From NCBI GenBank assembly GCA_029880855.1, contig JAOUNS010000018.1, positions 1 through 64,000 on the forward strand: 64,000 nt of DNA. Direction: 5' to 3'. Below are positions 17,506-26,100 of the stretch, piece by piece. Position numbers and translations under genes: made by a program. Every line of letters begins with the position of its first letter. The first letter of the stretch is position 1. The notes beneath the pieces are model-generated. The model ran no database searches, had not been told where the DNA came from, and was given only the letters and a program-made list of their open reading frames with translations. Source of the DNA: Gammaproteobacteria bacterium (GTDB lineage Bacteria; Pseudomonadota; Gammaproteobacteria; UBA6429; Thiohalophilaceae).

Positions 17506-19023
17506 CTATTTCAATGTATTGAAATCACTGGAACGGATACTGTCACTGTTCTTCACCGACCAGACAGGGATCAGCCCATGTTCCAGCAAACGCCGTCCCG
17601 CTTTTTCGGTCAACAGGATCTCGGCGCAGGGTTTGGTGACCATTTCCCCATCATCTGAATAGTGATGCAATGGCATGTCTCCCACTTCGTACTCTTCCTC
17701 GGGCGTCATCTGTCGGCCTTTCTTGTTAAAGGCGCGCACCAGTTGTTCGGCCTTGAGAAAGGCTGCGTTGCCCCAAAGATAACACCGGTGACAATGTTGC
17801 TCGGGCATCTCTTCAAACCTGAAGGCATCAACAGGACTGGATCTTTTGCCATAAGGCGCACGCAACAGGAAACCCGGTGCGGTCAGGGCCAGATACGCCG
17901 CCTCATCAGCCTCACGCAACATCGTCCATGCCTCGGCCACCGCCGGTTTCATGCTGTAATCCCAGTCATCCACATCCGGCGTGGCGGCCAGCGAGGCGCA
18001 ACCGGCCAGGGTTTCACTGCCGGCAGCCATGAAGATTGTCCCGGCCTGGCGGGCAACCGCCCCCAGTTGCAACAGGGTGAGGATATCTTCAATGCGATCA
18101 CTGAAGCGGAAGTTACCCAGCATCAGGTCCCAGCTTTCATCACCCGGGGCCGGGTCAGCAAACCGTTTGTAAAGTGCGGAGCGGCTGACATCATCCTGCG
18201 CCAGATCCTCCTCCAGTTCACGGCGCGAGATATCCAATATATATAGCTTGATCTGACTGTCTGATTCGATGCGATCAGTCAGAAACCTGAGTTGCCGCCA
18301 GGCCGCTTCCATGGCCTGAAAATCGGGGTGATGTAACACAAACTGCATATGGGCGGTGATGGCCTGATCCACGGCTGCCAGCATCTCTTCCTGGCGGGGA
18401 TCGGGTCCCTTCTCCACATAGGGGGCCATGATGTCCCTGACCATATTATCTATCATGGCGGAGCCGGATTTGGAGCTGTCGTCCGCCCCCCTGTTTCGGG
18501 AAGCATCAAACACCGAATCCAGCAGATCAGCGCTGGATATATCCGGGGCCGATTTTGCTACTTCCGGGGCCGGAGTTTTATCTTCCGTCACCAGCCAACC
18601 CTGCATCTCCTGCACGGCGGCGGAAAAGGTGTTGTTGTTCTTTAAGCGATTACGAAGTTGTCGCAGGCGAGCGAAGACTTCAAGGTTTTCATAGAGTTGA
18701 TCCGGATGAAAATCATCCAGTTCCCTGATGGGGATATCGATAACAGTCTGTCCGTCATCCCCCATGGGCAGCCGCAGCCGTATGTCCAGTTTGGCCATAA
18801 CCGCTTCGAGATTATCCCGATCCACGCTCAACATACGGCGCTTGCCGACCGTTGCCGGTTCATGGCGTTGTTGCTGCTTGCGGGCGCTGAAATCGCCGAG
18901 GATGGCGATACAAAACGGCCCGTCATCATTGCGTTTGACCGATGCTGAGCCGGACTCACCCTGCTTGCGTGGCCGGCCCATGTTTATTTGAAAGCTGGTG
19001 CGATTTTTATTGAAATCAGACAT
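17506..19023 (-). CDS. TssB-TssC fusion: type VI secretion sheath-like protein
   Basis: A 505-residue protein that combines both sheath subunits of type VI secretion. Residues about 35-145 match TssB/VipA (ILGDFSAR, MLSVDRDNLEAVMAKLDIRL, LDDFHPDQL). A charged linker follows to about 195. Residues about 195-500 match TssC/VipB (ILDISRRELEEDL, a FLLRAPYGK segment, EE followed by YLWGNAAF, and KPCAEILLTEK). It ends where TssC normally has a further C-terminal segment of roughly 80 residues, so the sheath C-terminus is missing. In canonical systems TssB and TssC are separate genes. No tssA, tssK, hcp, vgrG, clpV, icmF or dotU is in the window. It follows the unknown 386-residue gene by 86 bp on the same strand. 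Confidence 0.85.
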   Translation of the reverse strand: MSDFNKNRTSFQINMGRPRKQGESGSASVKRNDDGPFCIAILGDFSARKQQQRHEPATVGKRRMLSVDRDNLEAVMAKLDIRLRLPMGDDGQTVIDIPIRELDDFHPDQLYENLEVFARLRQLRNRLKNNNTFSAAVQEMQGWLVTEDKTPAPEVAKSAPDISSADLLDSVFDASRNRGADDSSKSGSAMIDNMVRDIMAPYVEKGPDPRQEEMLAAVDQAITAHMQFVLHHPDFQAMEAAWRQLRFLTDRIESDSQIKLYILDISRRELEEDLAQDDVSRSALYKRFADPAPGDESWDLMLGNFRFSDRIEDILTLLQLGAVARQAGTIFMAAGSETLAGCASLAATPDVDDWDYSMKPAVAEAWTMLREADEAAYLALTAPGFLLRAPYGKRSSPVDAFRFEEMPEQHCHRCYLWGNAAFLKAEQLVRAFNKKGRQMTPEEEYEVGDMPLHHYSDDGEMVTKPCAEILLTEKAGRRLLEHGLIPVWSVKNSDSIRSSDFNTLK

Positions 19024-19109
19024 GCCTTATCTGTCCCTGTGTTGATCCTGTCCACAGCTTGCCATATTCCCCCCGGTTAAACAAAGGGCCGGGGCGGAAA
19101 TATGTGTGA

Positions 19110-20270
19110 TCAGGCGGACCAATATGGGGTGGCGATGGGCTCACCCAGATCGGCATCCACCAGACGGTTCCGCAGCTCGAGCAGCTTTTGCAACAAGGCC
19201 GGCTCCTTCTTCTCGTAGGCCTCGGCGTCCGGATATCGCTTCACCACCACGCCCAGCAGTTCAGTGATGGCATTGCCAATGGAGTTCTGGCTGATGGTGA
19301 CCACCAGATTGCCCGCATCATTGCGATAGATTAACTGTTTGAAAGCCGGTTTCCAGCGCAGATCATTGGCGTATTTGGCATCGGTGATACAACGATCACG
19401 AACCTTTTTCGCGGCTTTCAGGAATGAGTTATTGAACAACAGAATGTTCTCCACCTGATCCGGGAAGTAGGTATCTTTCAGCATGGGTGCATTCCGCGAC
19501 GAAACCTGGGAGAAGAAGGTGCGATAAAAGTCGATGAACCCTTTCAGCACCATGTCGTATTCGTGCCAGAAACGGATCTCCTTCAATGATTCCAGGCCAC
19601 CCTTGACCTCCCAGCTGGGCAGACCGCAGGGATAACCGGTCAAGGCCAGCTGCGAGGAGCCGTCCCGCACCGGCGTCAGGATCTGCATATCCAGTGTGGC
19701 AAAAAAGCGGTGATAGACATCGTGCATATAACGTTCGAACAGACTGTGCTGACCACCGTCGGTCAGATTGGGGTTGTCCTTGTCAGCCATTTTTGAATTG
19801 GCCAGTTCTTCCTTGTCAAACACCATAAAATGGTTGTGCAACATTCGAATACTGGGCACACCGGGTGAAGTCAGGGGCCAGGTGGCATCCAGACTGGCCT
19901 CCCCGGCCAGGATCAGGTGTTTGGCCGGATCAGGATACTTCTCCATCACATAATCAATGATGATCTGGTTCATGCGGTTCCAGACATGCTTGACGTTTTC
20001 CGGTACCTGGGTACGACGCACCGGGCGACCCAGCGGGTCCAGAATGATTTCCGAGGTGTTATAAATAATTGAGGTATCGAATTCGGTACTGTGTCCCAAC
20101 GCCTTGCGATAGAGCAACAGATGTTCCGGATTGCGCAACAGGCCGTTATTGTTAACCAGATCGTTCAGATTTTCCGTACTGTTGAAAAATTCATTGGGCT
20201 TCATCCCTTCCGGCACTTCCAGCGGAATGGGGCGAAATGGTGTTCTGATCTCTCGCGGTCCGGTTTGCAT
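19110..20270 (-). CDS. Unknown protein, partner gene of the TssB-TssC fusion
   Basis: A 386-residue protein with no signal peptide and no strong membrane segment. The N-terminus is rich in Pro (REIRTPFRPIPLEVPEG). The middle has HNHFMVFDKEEL and a long mixed segment with FERYMHDVYHRFFATLDM. The C-terminal half is helical (LLEL repeats). I recognise no family. It is the first gene of the putative unit with the sheath fusion and starts 113 bp from a three-repeat CGTTAC element. A role as tip, adaptor or effector for the sheath-like protein is possible but is only a guess from position. Confidence 0.8.
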   Translation of the reverse strand: MQTGPREIRTPFRPIPLEVPEGMKPNEFFNSTENLNDLVNNNGLLRNPEHLLLYRKALGHSTEFDTSIIYNTSEIILDPLGRPVRRTQVPENVKHVWNRMNQIIIDYVMEKYPDPAKHLILAGEASLDATWPLTSPGVPSIRMLHNHFMVFDKEELANSKMADKDNPNLTDGGQHSLFERYMHDVYHRFFATLDMQILTPVRDGSSQLALTGYPCGLPSWEVKGGLESLKEIRFWHEYDMVLKGFIDFYRTFFSQVSSRNAPMLKDTYFPDQVENILLFNNSFLKAAKKVRDRCITDAKYANDLRWKPAFKQLIYRNDAGNLVVTISQNSIGNAITELLGVVVKRYPDAEAYEKKEPALLQKLLELRNRLVDADLGEPIATPYWSA

Positions 20271-20382
20271 AGCAACATCCTTTCTTTAATTTATATTGGC
20301 CAATACAACATATACCTGTCCGGCGTGCTTTCGTCACGTAAAAATATTTAATCACGATATAACCTGCAACGGTCCGCCGCCC

Positions 20383-20412
20383 CGTTACAAAGCGTTACAC
20401 AGCGTTACCCCC
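20383..20412. promoter_or_regulatory. Three tandem 10-bp CGTTAC repeats, candidate response-regulator operator
   Basis: CGTTACAAAG, CGTTACACAG and CGTTACCCCC follow each other without gaps in the 210-bp region between two divergent genes. A 10-bp direct-repeat register is the usual arrangement for OmpR/PhoB-type regulators, and an OmpR-type regulator is encoded 1 kb downstream. The half-site resembles the GTTACA part of the enterobacterial RstA box. It is placed to control the Spy-like gene on the right and perhaps the unknown/TssB-TssC unit on the left. Binding is inferred. Confidence 0.6.
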
Positions 20413-20480
20413 CGGAAACCCGCCTCAGCCGGCGACGGCGTAAGCTTCAGGTACATTAGCAATCAACAAGGAGATATGCC

Positions 20481-20933
20481 ATGTGCTCAAGACTGTGTAA
20501 AGCTGTTTTTCTAGTGGGCGGCCTGGCCCTGGCCTTTGGCCTCGGTGCCTGCGCCGGCAAGCATCATCGCTCAGACCCGGAAAAACACGCCGAATGGCTG
20601 GTGGAAAAAATCACCGACAAACTCGAACTGAACGAGGCTCAACAAGGCAAGCTGAAGGACTTTACCCAACAGGTACTGATCGTGCGCAAGTCGTTGAAGA
20701 ACGAAAAACCAGGCTTGCATGATGATTTTTTAACCATGCTGTCCCAACCCAAACTGGATCGAAATCAGGCCCTGCAACGTATCAATCAGCACATCGATGC
20801 ACTGCAATCCCGTGCGCCGGTGCTGGTGAACAGCTTTGCCGATTTTTATGACACCCTGAATGAGCAACAACGCCGCATCCTGCAGGACAAACTCAGGGAA
20901 CACAAAGAACACCGTCAACACCACCACTGGTAA
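20481..20933 (+). CDS. Spy/CpxP-like periplasmic lipoprotein
   Basis: A 150-residue protein. The start is set by AAGGAGATATGCC just upstream of the ATG. The signal has a lipobox-like LGAC followed by AGKHH. The mature protein is helical, with an LTxxQ-like LELNEAQQGKLKDF and a second LNEQQRRIL. The tail ends HKEHRQHHHW, which could bind metal. Spy/CpxP family members are ATP-independent periplasmic chaperones or repressors of envelope-stress kinases. It heads the likely operon with the second Spy-like gene and the two-component system. Confidence 0.85.
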   Translation: MCSRLCKAVFLVGGLALAFGLGACAGKHHRSDPEKHAEWLVEKITDKLELNEAQQGKLKDFTQQVLIVRKSLKNEKPGLHDDFLTMLSQPKLDRNQALQRINQHIDALQSRAPVLVNSFADFYDTLNEQQRRILQDKLREHKEHRQHHHW

Positions 20934-20949
20934 ACAGGGAGAACTGACT

Positions 20950-21333
20950 ATGCTGCATAAAATTATGGCCACTTTCCACCGCTGTCGAGAGGAGAAATTT
21001 ATCCGCCGTCTCGGCCGGAAACTCAATCTGGATATAGCACAACAGGCCCGCCTGTCAGCGGTACAGGCAAGCCGGCAAAAGGCCCTTGCCGAAGTGGAAC
21101 AGGTAAAGACGGAGCGCCATGACATGTTGTTAAGTCTGCTCAGCGCACCGCAACTGGATCTGGCCGAGGCCCGACACTTGTTGCAAATTCCGCAGCGGGT
21201 CATGGATGATCATCTGCCTGATGTGCTGGAACAGTTCAGCGCATTCCATGCCGGTCTGTCGGAACAGCAACGCACGCGGCTGGTTGAACTCTTGCAGCGA
21301 CACCGATCAGGGCATTGCGGTTGTCGGCATTAA
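20950..21333 (+). CDS. Second Spy/CpxP-like protein, no signal peptide
   Basis: A 127-residue helical protein with the same architecture as the gene before it: a LNLDIAQQARLSAV segment near residue 26 and LSEQQRTRLVELL near the end. It lacks any signal peptide or lipobox and so is predicted to stay in the cytoplasm or to be exported another way. It ends in GHCGCRH, a possible metal site. The ATG at 20950 is preceded by GGGAGAA, and the 16-bp gap to the first Spy-like gene supports cotranscription. Confidence 0.8.
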   Translation: MLHKIMATFHRCREEKFIRRLGRKLNLDIAQQARLSAVQASRQKALAEVEQVKTERHDMLLSLLSAPQLDLAEARHLLQIPQRVMDDHLPDVLEQFSAFHAGLSEQQRTRLVELLQRHRSGHCGCRH

Positions 21334-21426
21334 CTGTGTGCCGGGTATGTCTATATAACATACCCGGCCGGTTTTCCCTTTTGCGGCGGTTCGGGTTAAA
21401 GTTGGTGCAGATAATGGAACACACAG

Positions 21427-22101
21427 ATGACACAGATTTTACTCATCGATGACGACACCCAGCTGGCTGATTTGCTCAGTGAATATCTGGCGCGGTTTGA
21501 CATCACCCTGAGCAGTGCCGGCCGCCCTTCTGAGGGGCTGGCCCGACTCGGCACACAGGAATTTGATCTGGTGATCCTCGATATCATGTTGCCGGAAATG
21601 GACGGCTTTGAGGTGTGCAAAAAAATCCGTCGCGCCAGTGACATCCCCATCATCATGCTCACCGCCCGCGGCGAAGTGATGGATCGAATTGTCGGGCTGG
21701 AGATCGGGGCCGATGACTACCTGCCCAAACCCTTTGAACCACGGGAACTGGTCGCCCGCATCCAGACCATACTCAAACGCAGCCAGACTGGTGTACGCAA
21801 CAACCGACTGTTGCATTTTGGTGAACTGGTGCTGGACTGCCATGCCCGTCAGGCCAGTGTGCAAGGTCAACCGCTGGAACTGAGCAGTATGGAGTACCAG
21901 TTGCTGGAGTGTCTGGCGCGGGAAGCGGGACGCACCCTGCACCGCGATGATATCCTGAATCGGTTGAAAGGCATTGAGGCTGATATCTATACCCGTTCGG
22001 TGGATATCGCTGTCAGCCGTTTGCGGCAGAAACTCAAACCGCTTGACTTGATCAAGACCGTCCGCGGCGAAGGTTACGTGTTTATCGGCAGGCCGGAATG
22101 A
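21427..22101 (+). CDS. OmpR/CpxR-type response regulator
   Basis: A 224-residue response regulator. The receiver has the acidic pair in LIDDD, phosphoacceptor D52 in LVILDIMLPEMDG and K101 in YLPKPFEP. The C-terminal winged helix is of OmpR type (LSSMEYQLLECL, DIAVSRLRQKLKP, TVRGEGYVF). Together with the Spy-like genes upstream and the kinase downstream it looks like a Cpx- or Rst-like envelope-stress system. Its last codon overlaps the first codon of the kinase (ATGA). The CGTTAC repeats upstream of the operon are its best candidate target. Confidence 0.95.
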   Translation: MTQILLIDDDTQLADLLSEYLARFDITLSSAGRPSEGLARLGTQEFDLVILDIMLPEMDGFEVCKKIRRASDIPIIMLTARGEVMDRIVGLEIGADDYLPKPFEPRELVARIQTILKRSQTGVRNNRLLHFGELVLDCHARQASVQGQPLELSSMEYQLLECLAREAGRTLHRDDILNRLKGIEADIYTRSVDIAVSRLRQKLKPLDLIKTVRGEGYVFIGRPE

Positions 22102-23411
22102 AACAACTGCACCGTTATTCGCGCCACTCCCTGTCCGGCAAACTGACCTTGCTGTTTATCGGTATGATCATTCTGATCGTGTTGTTGATGAGCAACAGTA
22201 TGCGACATGTGTTTCGCAATCATTTCAATGATCATATTCGTCCGCACCTGCTGCAATATCTGGAGTATGTACAAAACGATATCGGTCTGCCGCCGGATCG
22301 GGACAAGGCCCGGCGACTGGCCGATGAGTTACACATTGAAATCATCATTCAGGACAAGGCCGGGACCTGGTCTTCCGATGGTCGGCATATCCTGCCGAAT
22401 GACATCCGGGTCAGACACACACAATATGAGCAGGACATCGAATACGCCATTGTGGAGATCGCCGATAATGACAACTACCTGCGCATTAAACGCGGTGATA
22501 TCACCCTCTATTTCGGCATTCCGCTCAGCGCCAAGGAACTGCATGCCCGCAGTTTCATCCCCCTGCTGTTTCTGATCCTCGTCCTGATACTGCTCTATCA
22601 CGCCACACGACGCCTGTTCGCCCCTATCGAAATCATCCGCAACGGCGTTCAGGCATTTTCCGCCGGCAATCTGGACCATCGCATTGATGTGAAGCGTCAG
22701 GATGAGCTGGGCGAACTGGCTGTCAGCTTTAACAACATGGCCGGCGAGATCAATAAAATGCTGGAGGCCAAACGACAGTTATTGCTGGCCATCAGCCATG
22801 AACTGCGTTCGCCCCTCACCCGCAGCAAAATTGCCGTGGAGCTGCTGGAAAATCCGGAGCAACGCAGCCGCCTGCACCGGGATCTGGACGAAATGGAAAA
22901 ACTCATTGAAGAGTTGCTGGAAACGGAACGTCTCAGCACACCACATCGGGTACTGAATCCGTCAGCTTGTAATATTCAATCCCTGATTCAGGAACTCATT
23001 CACGACTTTTACCGTGAACAACATATCCAGCTGATATTTCCGGACCATGAAATAAAGATCAATGTGGATGCCGCACGGCTGAAGTTGTTACTGAAAAATC
23101 TGCTCGATAATGCCCTGCGTTACAGTCCCGTCGATAAACCGGTCACGCTCAGTGTGGCGACCGAACCCGGCAGACTTGTTATCCGTGTCAAGGATCAGGG
23201 CGAAGGTATCGACAGCAAACACATCCCGCACCTGACAGAGCCCTTTTACCGGGTTGACCCCGCCCGTCAACGGGAAACCGGTGGTTATGGCCTGGGATTA
23301 TATCTCTGTCGCATGATTGCCGAGGCGCACAAGGGTGATCTGTTGATAGAGAGTGCAGCCGGACGAGGGACAACCATCACACTGGTCTTGCCGTATACAA
23401 CGAATAACTGA
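22098..23411 (+). CDS. Sensor histidine kinase (CpxA/RstB-like)
   Basis: A 437-residue inner-membrane kinase. It has one transmembrane helix near residues 15-32, a periplasmic sensor of about 120 residues, a second helix near 152-168, a HAMP domain, then HisKA with H234 in AISHELRSPL, and a HATPase domain with LLDNALRYSP, DQGEGID and GYGLGLYLC. It phosphorylates the response regulator encoded immediately before it. The periplasmic sensor has no recognised ligand domain; the Spy-like proteins nearby may feed it misfolding or metal signals. Confidence 0.95.
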   Translation: MKQLHRYSRHSLSGKLTLLFIGMIILIVLLMSNSMRHVFRNHFNDHIRPHLLQYLEYVQNDIGLPPDRDKARRLADELHIEIIIQDKAGTWSSDGRHILPNDIRVRHTQYEQDIEYAIVEIADNDNYLRIKRGDITLYFGIPLSAKELHARSFIPLLFLILVLILLYHATRRLFAPIEIIRNGVQAFSAGNLDHRIDVKRQDELGELAVSFNNMAGEINKMLEAKRQLLLAISHELRSPLTRSKIAVELLENPEQRSRLHRDLDEMEKLIEELLETERLSTPHRVLNPSACNIQSLIQELIHDFYREQHIQLIFPDHEIKINVDAARLKLLLKNLLDNALRYSPVDKPVTLSVATEPGRLVIRVKDQGEGIDSKHIPHLTEPFYRVDPARQRETGGYGLGLYLCRMIAEAHKGDLLIESAAGRGTTITLVLPYTTNN

Positions 23412-23510
23412 GACACGTCGATAAGCGACAACATTCGCAGCAGCTGTAATCACGCATTTTGCGAGCACTATTCGCACCACATCACCAATGTGATATTTGT
23501 ATGACGGTGG

Positions 23511-24209
23511 CTAGTATCCTTCCTTGGCAGCCAGCATGGAGCGAGCCTGATGATAGGCGGTTTGATATTCCGCCGCTTTGGGGAACAACCGGTGCGCAAA
23601 TTCCAGATAGGCCAGCGCCTGTTCGCTGCAACAGGTGGTGTTCAGCAGACTGATACCCAATTGGTAGGCCAGCTCGGCCGTCATGGCATGTTTATTCTTG
23701 CCGGCAACCTGGGCGTCCACTTCCTTTGCACCGCTGCCATTCGGTTGATAATAAACCATGTAACGGTGATATTCCTTTTTCCTTGCCACCTTGTCTTCAT
23801 AGACACTGCAGGGCACCACATTGTCGTTATCATCCTGACACAATCCGATACCGCGATGTACAGCACTGTCGGGAATACCGTCCGGCGGGTCCAGCGGGCA
23901 TGACATTTTTTTATCGCCAAACACCGGTGACCAGAGCAAGTTCTCCTGTGACAGGTGATTCAGGCTGACAATGGCTTTGGGGACCAGGCCGCCCCGATAA
24001 ATGACTCGATATCGTTGTTTTCCGACCTGATAGTCCTGACAGATATATTTCTGCGAGAGACTTGAATAGGTCGACTCACAAACCCGGACATTACCTATCG
24101 GTTTGGCATCGGCAGGCAGGAAGGTGTGACACTGGTTAATACCGGCGACGGCATGGCTGCTCAGCAATAGCAAAACACCACACAATGAGAATGACATTTT
24201 CGGATCCAC
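23511..24209 (-). CDS. Secreted protein of unknown function
   Basis: A 232-residue protein with a short signal peptide ending HAVAG. The mature part has about nine cysteines (for example in NQCHTF, KYICQDYQ, KMSCPLDPPDG and NTTCCSEQ), which suggests disulfide bonds, and a helical C-terminus that looks TPR-like. The GTG at 24209 has GGAGGG six bases upstream and is preferred over TTG at 24215 or ATG at 24197. I do not recognise a family. It is convergent with the sensor kinase. Confidence 0.8.
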   Translation of the reverse strand: MDPKMSFSLCGVLLLLSSHAVAGINQCHTFLPADAKPIGNVRVCESTYSSLSQKYICQDYQVGKQRYRVIYRGGLVPKAIVSLNHLSQENLLWSPVFGDKKMSCPLDPPDGIPDSAVHRGIGLCQDDNDNVVPCSVYEDKVARKKEYHRYMVYYQPNGSGAKEVDAQVAGKNKHAMTAELAYQLGISLLNTTCCSEQALAYLEFAHRLFPKAAEYQTAYHQARSMLAAKEGY

Positions 24210-24375
24210 GCTCAACCCTCCTGTTAATATCTCCCTTTATTTTTCATCGGCCGTACCTGTCGTTACTTTAAATATTCATGGTGATCAGTACCTTGTGCAG
24301 GTGGTTGGCAAATACGCCAAAAAAAGTAAAATGCCCCGGCAGGCACATTCAATAGTGTAACTTGAGGAAATAAAA

Positions 24376-24699
24376 GTGAAATTTGTACAAGTGGACGATG
24401 GGCAACAGTTTGAATATCAGGGCAAAATCTACACCAAAAAAGGGCCCATGATGGCAGTCGATGCGACGGGGGCGAGCAAGTTGATCCCACGCTCTGCTGA
24501 CGTAACACCGGCGAGTGGTCAAACAATGAGCAAACCGGCAACGCCTGATCCGTCACGACAAATCGCAGTACAACAGGTGCTTGCTGCTTTCGATCGTTTT
24601 TATGTCAGTTGCGAGTCGCTGGCCCGGGGCGAGGATCAAGCCGTGGCGCAAAAACTGGAGGAGGCACGCCAGACCTTTCTGCAGACGATAGATCGTTGA
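24376..24699 (+). CDS. Conserved hypothetical protein
   Basis: A 107-residue protein starting with GTG behind TGAGGAAAT. The N-terminal third is a small beta motif (VDDGQQFEYQGKIYTKKGPM), followed by a flexible Ala/Pro/Ser/Thr linker and a helical C-terminus. The first third resembles short domains seen before other modules, but no function is known. It stands alone, convergent with the AEC transporter gene. Confidence 0.75.
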   Translation: MKFVQVDDGQQFEYQGKIYTKKGPMMAVDATGASKLIPRSADVTPASGQTMSKPATPDPSRQIAVQQVLAAFDRFYVSCESLARGEDQAVAQKLEEARQTFLQTIDR

Positions 24700-24710
24700 T
24701 CCGGCTTTGC

Positions 24711-25622
24711 TCAGGCCAGCCTGAACCACATCTCGAGAGTGAAAAAACTCACCGCTGTTGTCACGGTGACAGCAGCGGCATACACCGCGGTGTTCAAGCC
24801 ATATCGATCACATAAGACCATGCCGATCACCATGCTGGGCATGGCCGCCTCCAGCACCACCCCCTGTTTCAACGTCCCCGACATGGCCAGGAAAGTGCTC
24901 ATGGCCAGCACCACCGCCGGCATCAGGATCAATTTCACACCCAGAACAGGATAAATGGAGCGCATCTCACGAAAATGTTCCTGCTTAATCGTGAGACTCA
25001 GTCCCAGTGAAATCAACATCAATGGCACCACACCGTTGGCCAGGGTTTGCAGCCATTGTTGCAAGAGAGAAGGAAACGGCACCGCCAGCAGATTGCAGAC
25101 AACCGCCACAACGGCCGCCCACAGTGCGGGTACCCGTAACAACTCACTCCAGTTCATTTTGGCCCGGGAACGGATCCCGTGACGTACCGCAACCCATGTC
25201 CCCAGGGTCAACAATAAGGGCGTACAGGCAAACAGATCATATTGAATGGCAATACTGCGCCCTTCTTTGCCAAAGGTTGCCTCCAGCACCGGCAAACCCA
25301 GATAGGTCGCATTGGGAAAGGCCGCAGCCAGCATGGCTGCCCCGCGAGTGCCCTGATCCAGTCCACAGACACGACACAGCCACCCGATCACCAACAGGGA
25401 AACAATGACACCGACGCCGGCAACCAGAGCTATGCGCAGCGAATCACCGCCCAGCGGCGCCTGCCACAACACCAGTAATACCAGCGCAGGTAAGAACAGG
25501 TAATAAACCAGCCCGGTCAGCGCCGTGCGGGTGGTTTTCGCATCCTGACCACCGGGGGCCAGTCGTCGCCAGATCACACCACAGAGGATCAACCCGGCCA
25601 TTTGCAGCAGCGCTTCAAACAC
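24711..25622 (-). CDS. AEC-family transporter (auxin efflux carrier-like)
   Basis: A 303-residue membrane protein with ten predicted helices in the five-plus-five arrangement of AEC/malonate transporters. Conserved segments include LVYYLFLPALVL, AAFPNATYLGLPVL and VPLMLISLGLSL. The substrate is unknown; relatives carry dicarboxylates or unknown organic ions. The start is a GTG that directly abuts the TGA of the upstream DUF454 gene, so the pair is cotranscribed. Confidence 0.92.
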   Translation of the reverse strand: MFEALLQMAGLILCGVIWRRLAPGGQDAKTTRTALTGLVYYLFLPALVLLVLWQAPLGGDSLRIALVAGVGVIVSLLVIGWLCRVCGLDQGTRGAAMLAAAFPNATYLGLPVLEATFGKEGRSIAIQYDLFACTPLLLTLGTWVAVRHGIRSRAKMNWSELLRVPALWAAVVAVVCNLLAVPFPSLLQQWLQTLANGVVPLMLISLGLSLTIKQEHFREMRSIYPVLGVKLILMPAVVLAMSTFLAMSGTLKQGVVLEAAMPSMVIGMVLCDRYGLNTAVYAAAVTVTTAVSFFTLEMWFRLA

Positions 25623-26018
25623 TCAGGCAGGCTCCCCGCGATCAGCCACCGGCGTTTTGGAAGGTTTGGTGAGAATAAACCAGGCGCCATAAGCCATCAG
25701 CAAGCCGGCACAGGTCACGGCCCAGAACGGTGCCGATGACCAACCCACCAGATAGATAAAACTGGCGCTCATCATGCTGATGGACATCAGTTTGGCAAGC
25801 GGCGGTATTACCCGATGTGTCTGCCAGCGTTGCAATGAAGGACCAAATATCCTGTGGTCATAAAGCCAGTCATGAAATCGTTGTGAGCTTTTGGAAAACA
25901 TCCACAAGGCCAGAATCATAAAGGGTGTTGTTGGCAGGACCGGCAGAAAAGCACCGACCACGCCGGTACCGAAAAAGACCCAACCCAGAACAAGATAAAG
26001 TGGTTTCATTGGCAACAT
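25623..26018 (-). CDS. DUF454 (YbaN-like) inner membrane protein
   Basis: A 131-residue membrane protein with the YbaN/DUF454 signature: LGWVFFGTGVVGAFLPVLPTTPF near the N-terminus, followed by FSKSSQRFHDWL and a middle pair of helices. The function of the family is unknown. It is directly followed by the AEC transporter gene with no intergenic gap. A second in-frame ATG three codons downstream is possible. Confidence 0.92.
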   Translation of the reverse strand: MLPMKPLYLVLGWVFFGTGVVGAFLPVLPTTPFMILALWMFSKSSQRFHDWLYDHRIFGPSLQRWQTHRVIPPLAKLMSISMMSASFIYLVGWSSAPFWAVTCAGLLMAYGAWFILTKPSKTPVADRGEPA

Positions 26019-26100
26019 AACCAGAGGGTAATTTCCCCGCTAAACACGACTCGAACCATTAGCGGCCGTTGCCACCATTATAGTAGACTGGCCCACTCCT

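Noticed and set aside
17662-18246. 194-codon plus-strand frame over the TssB-TssC fusion
   Set aside because: No family match; it overlaps the fused sheath gene, whose domains are clear on the other strand.
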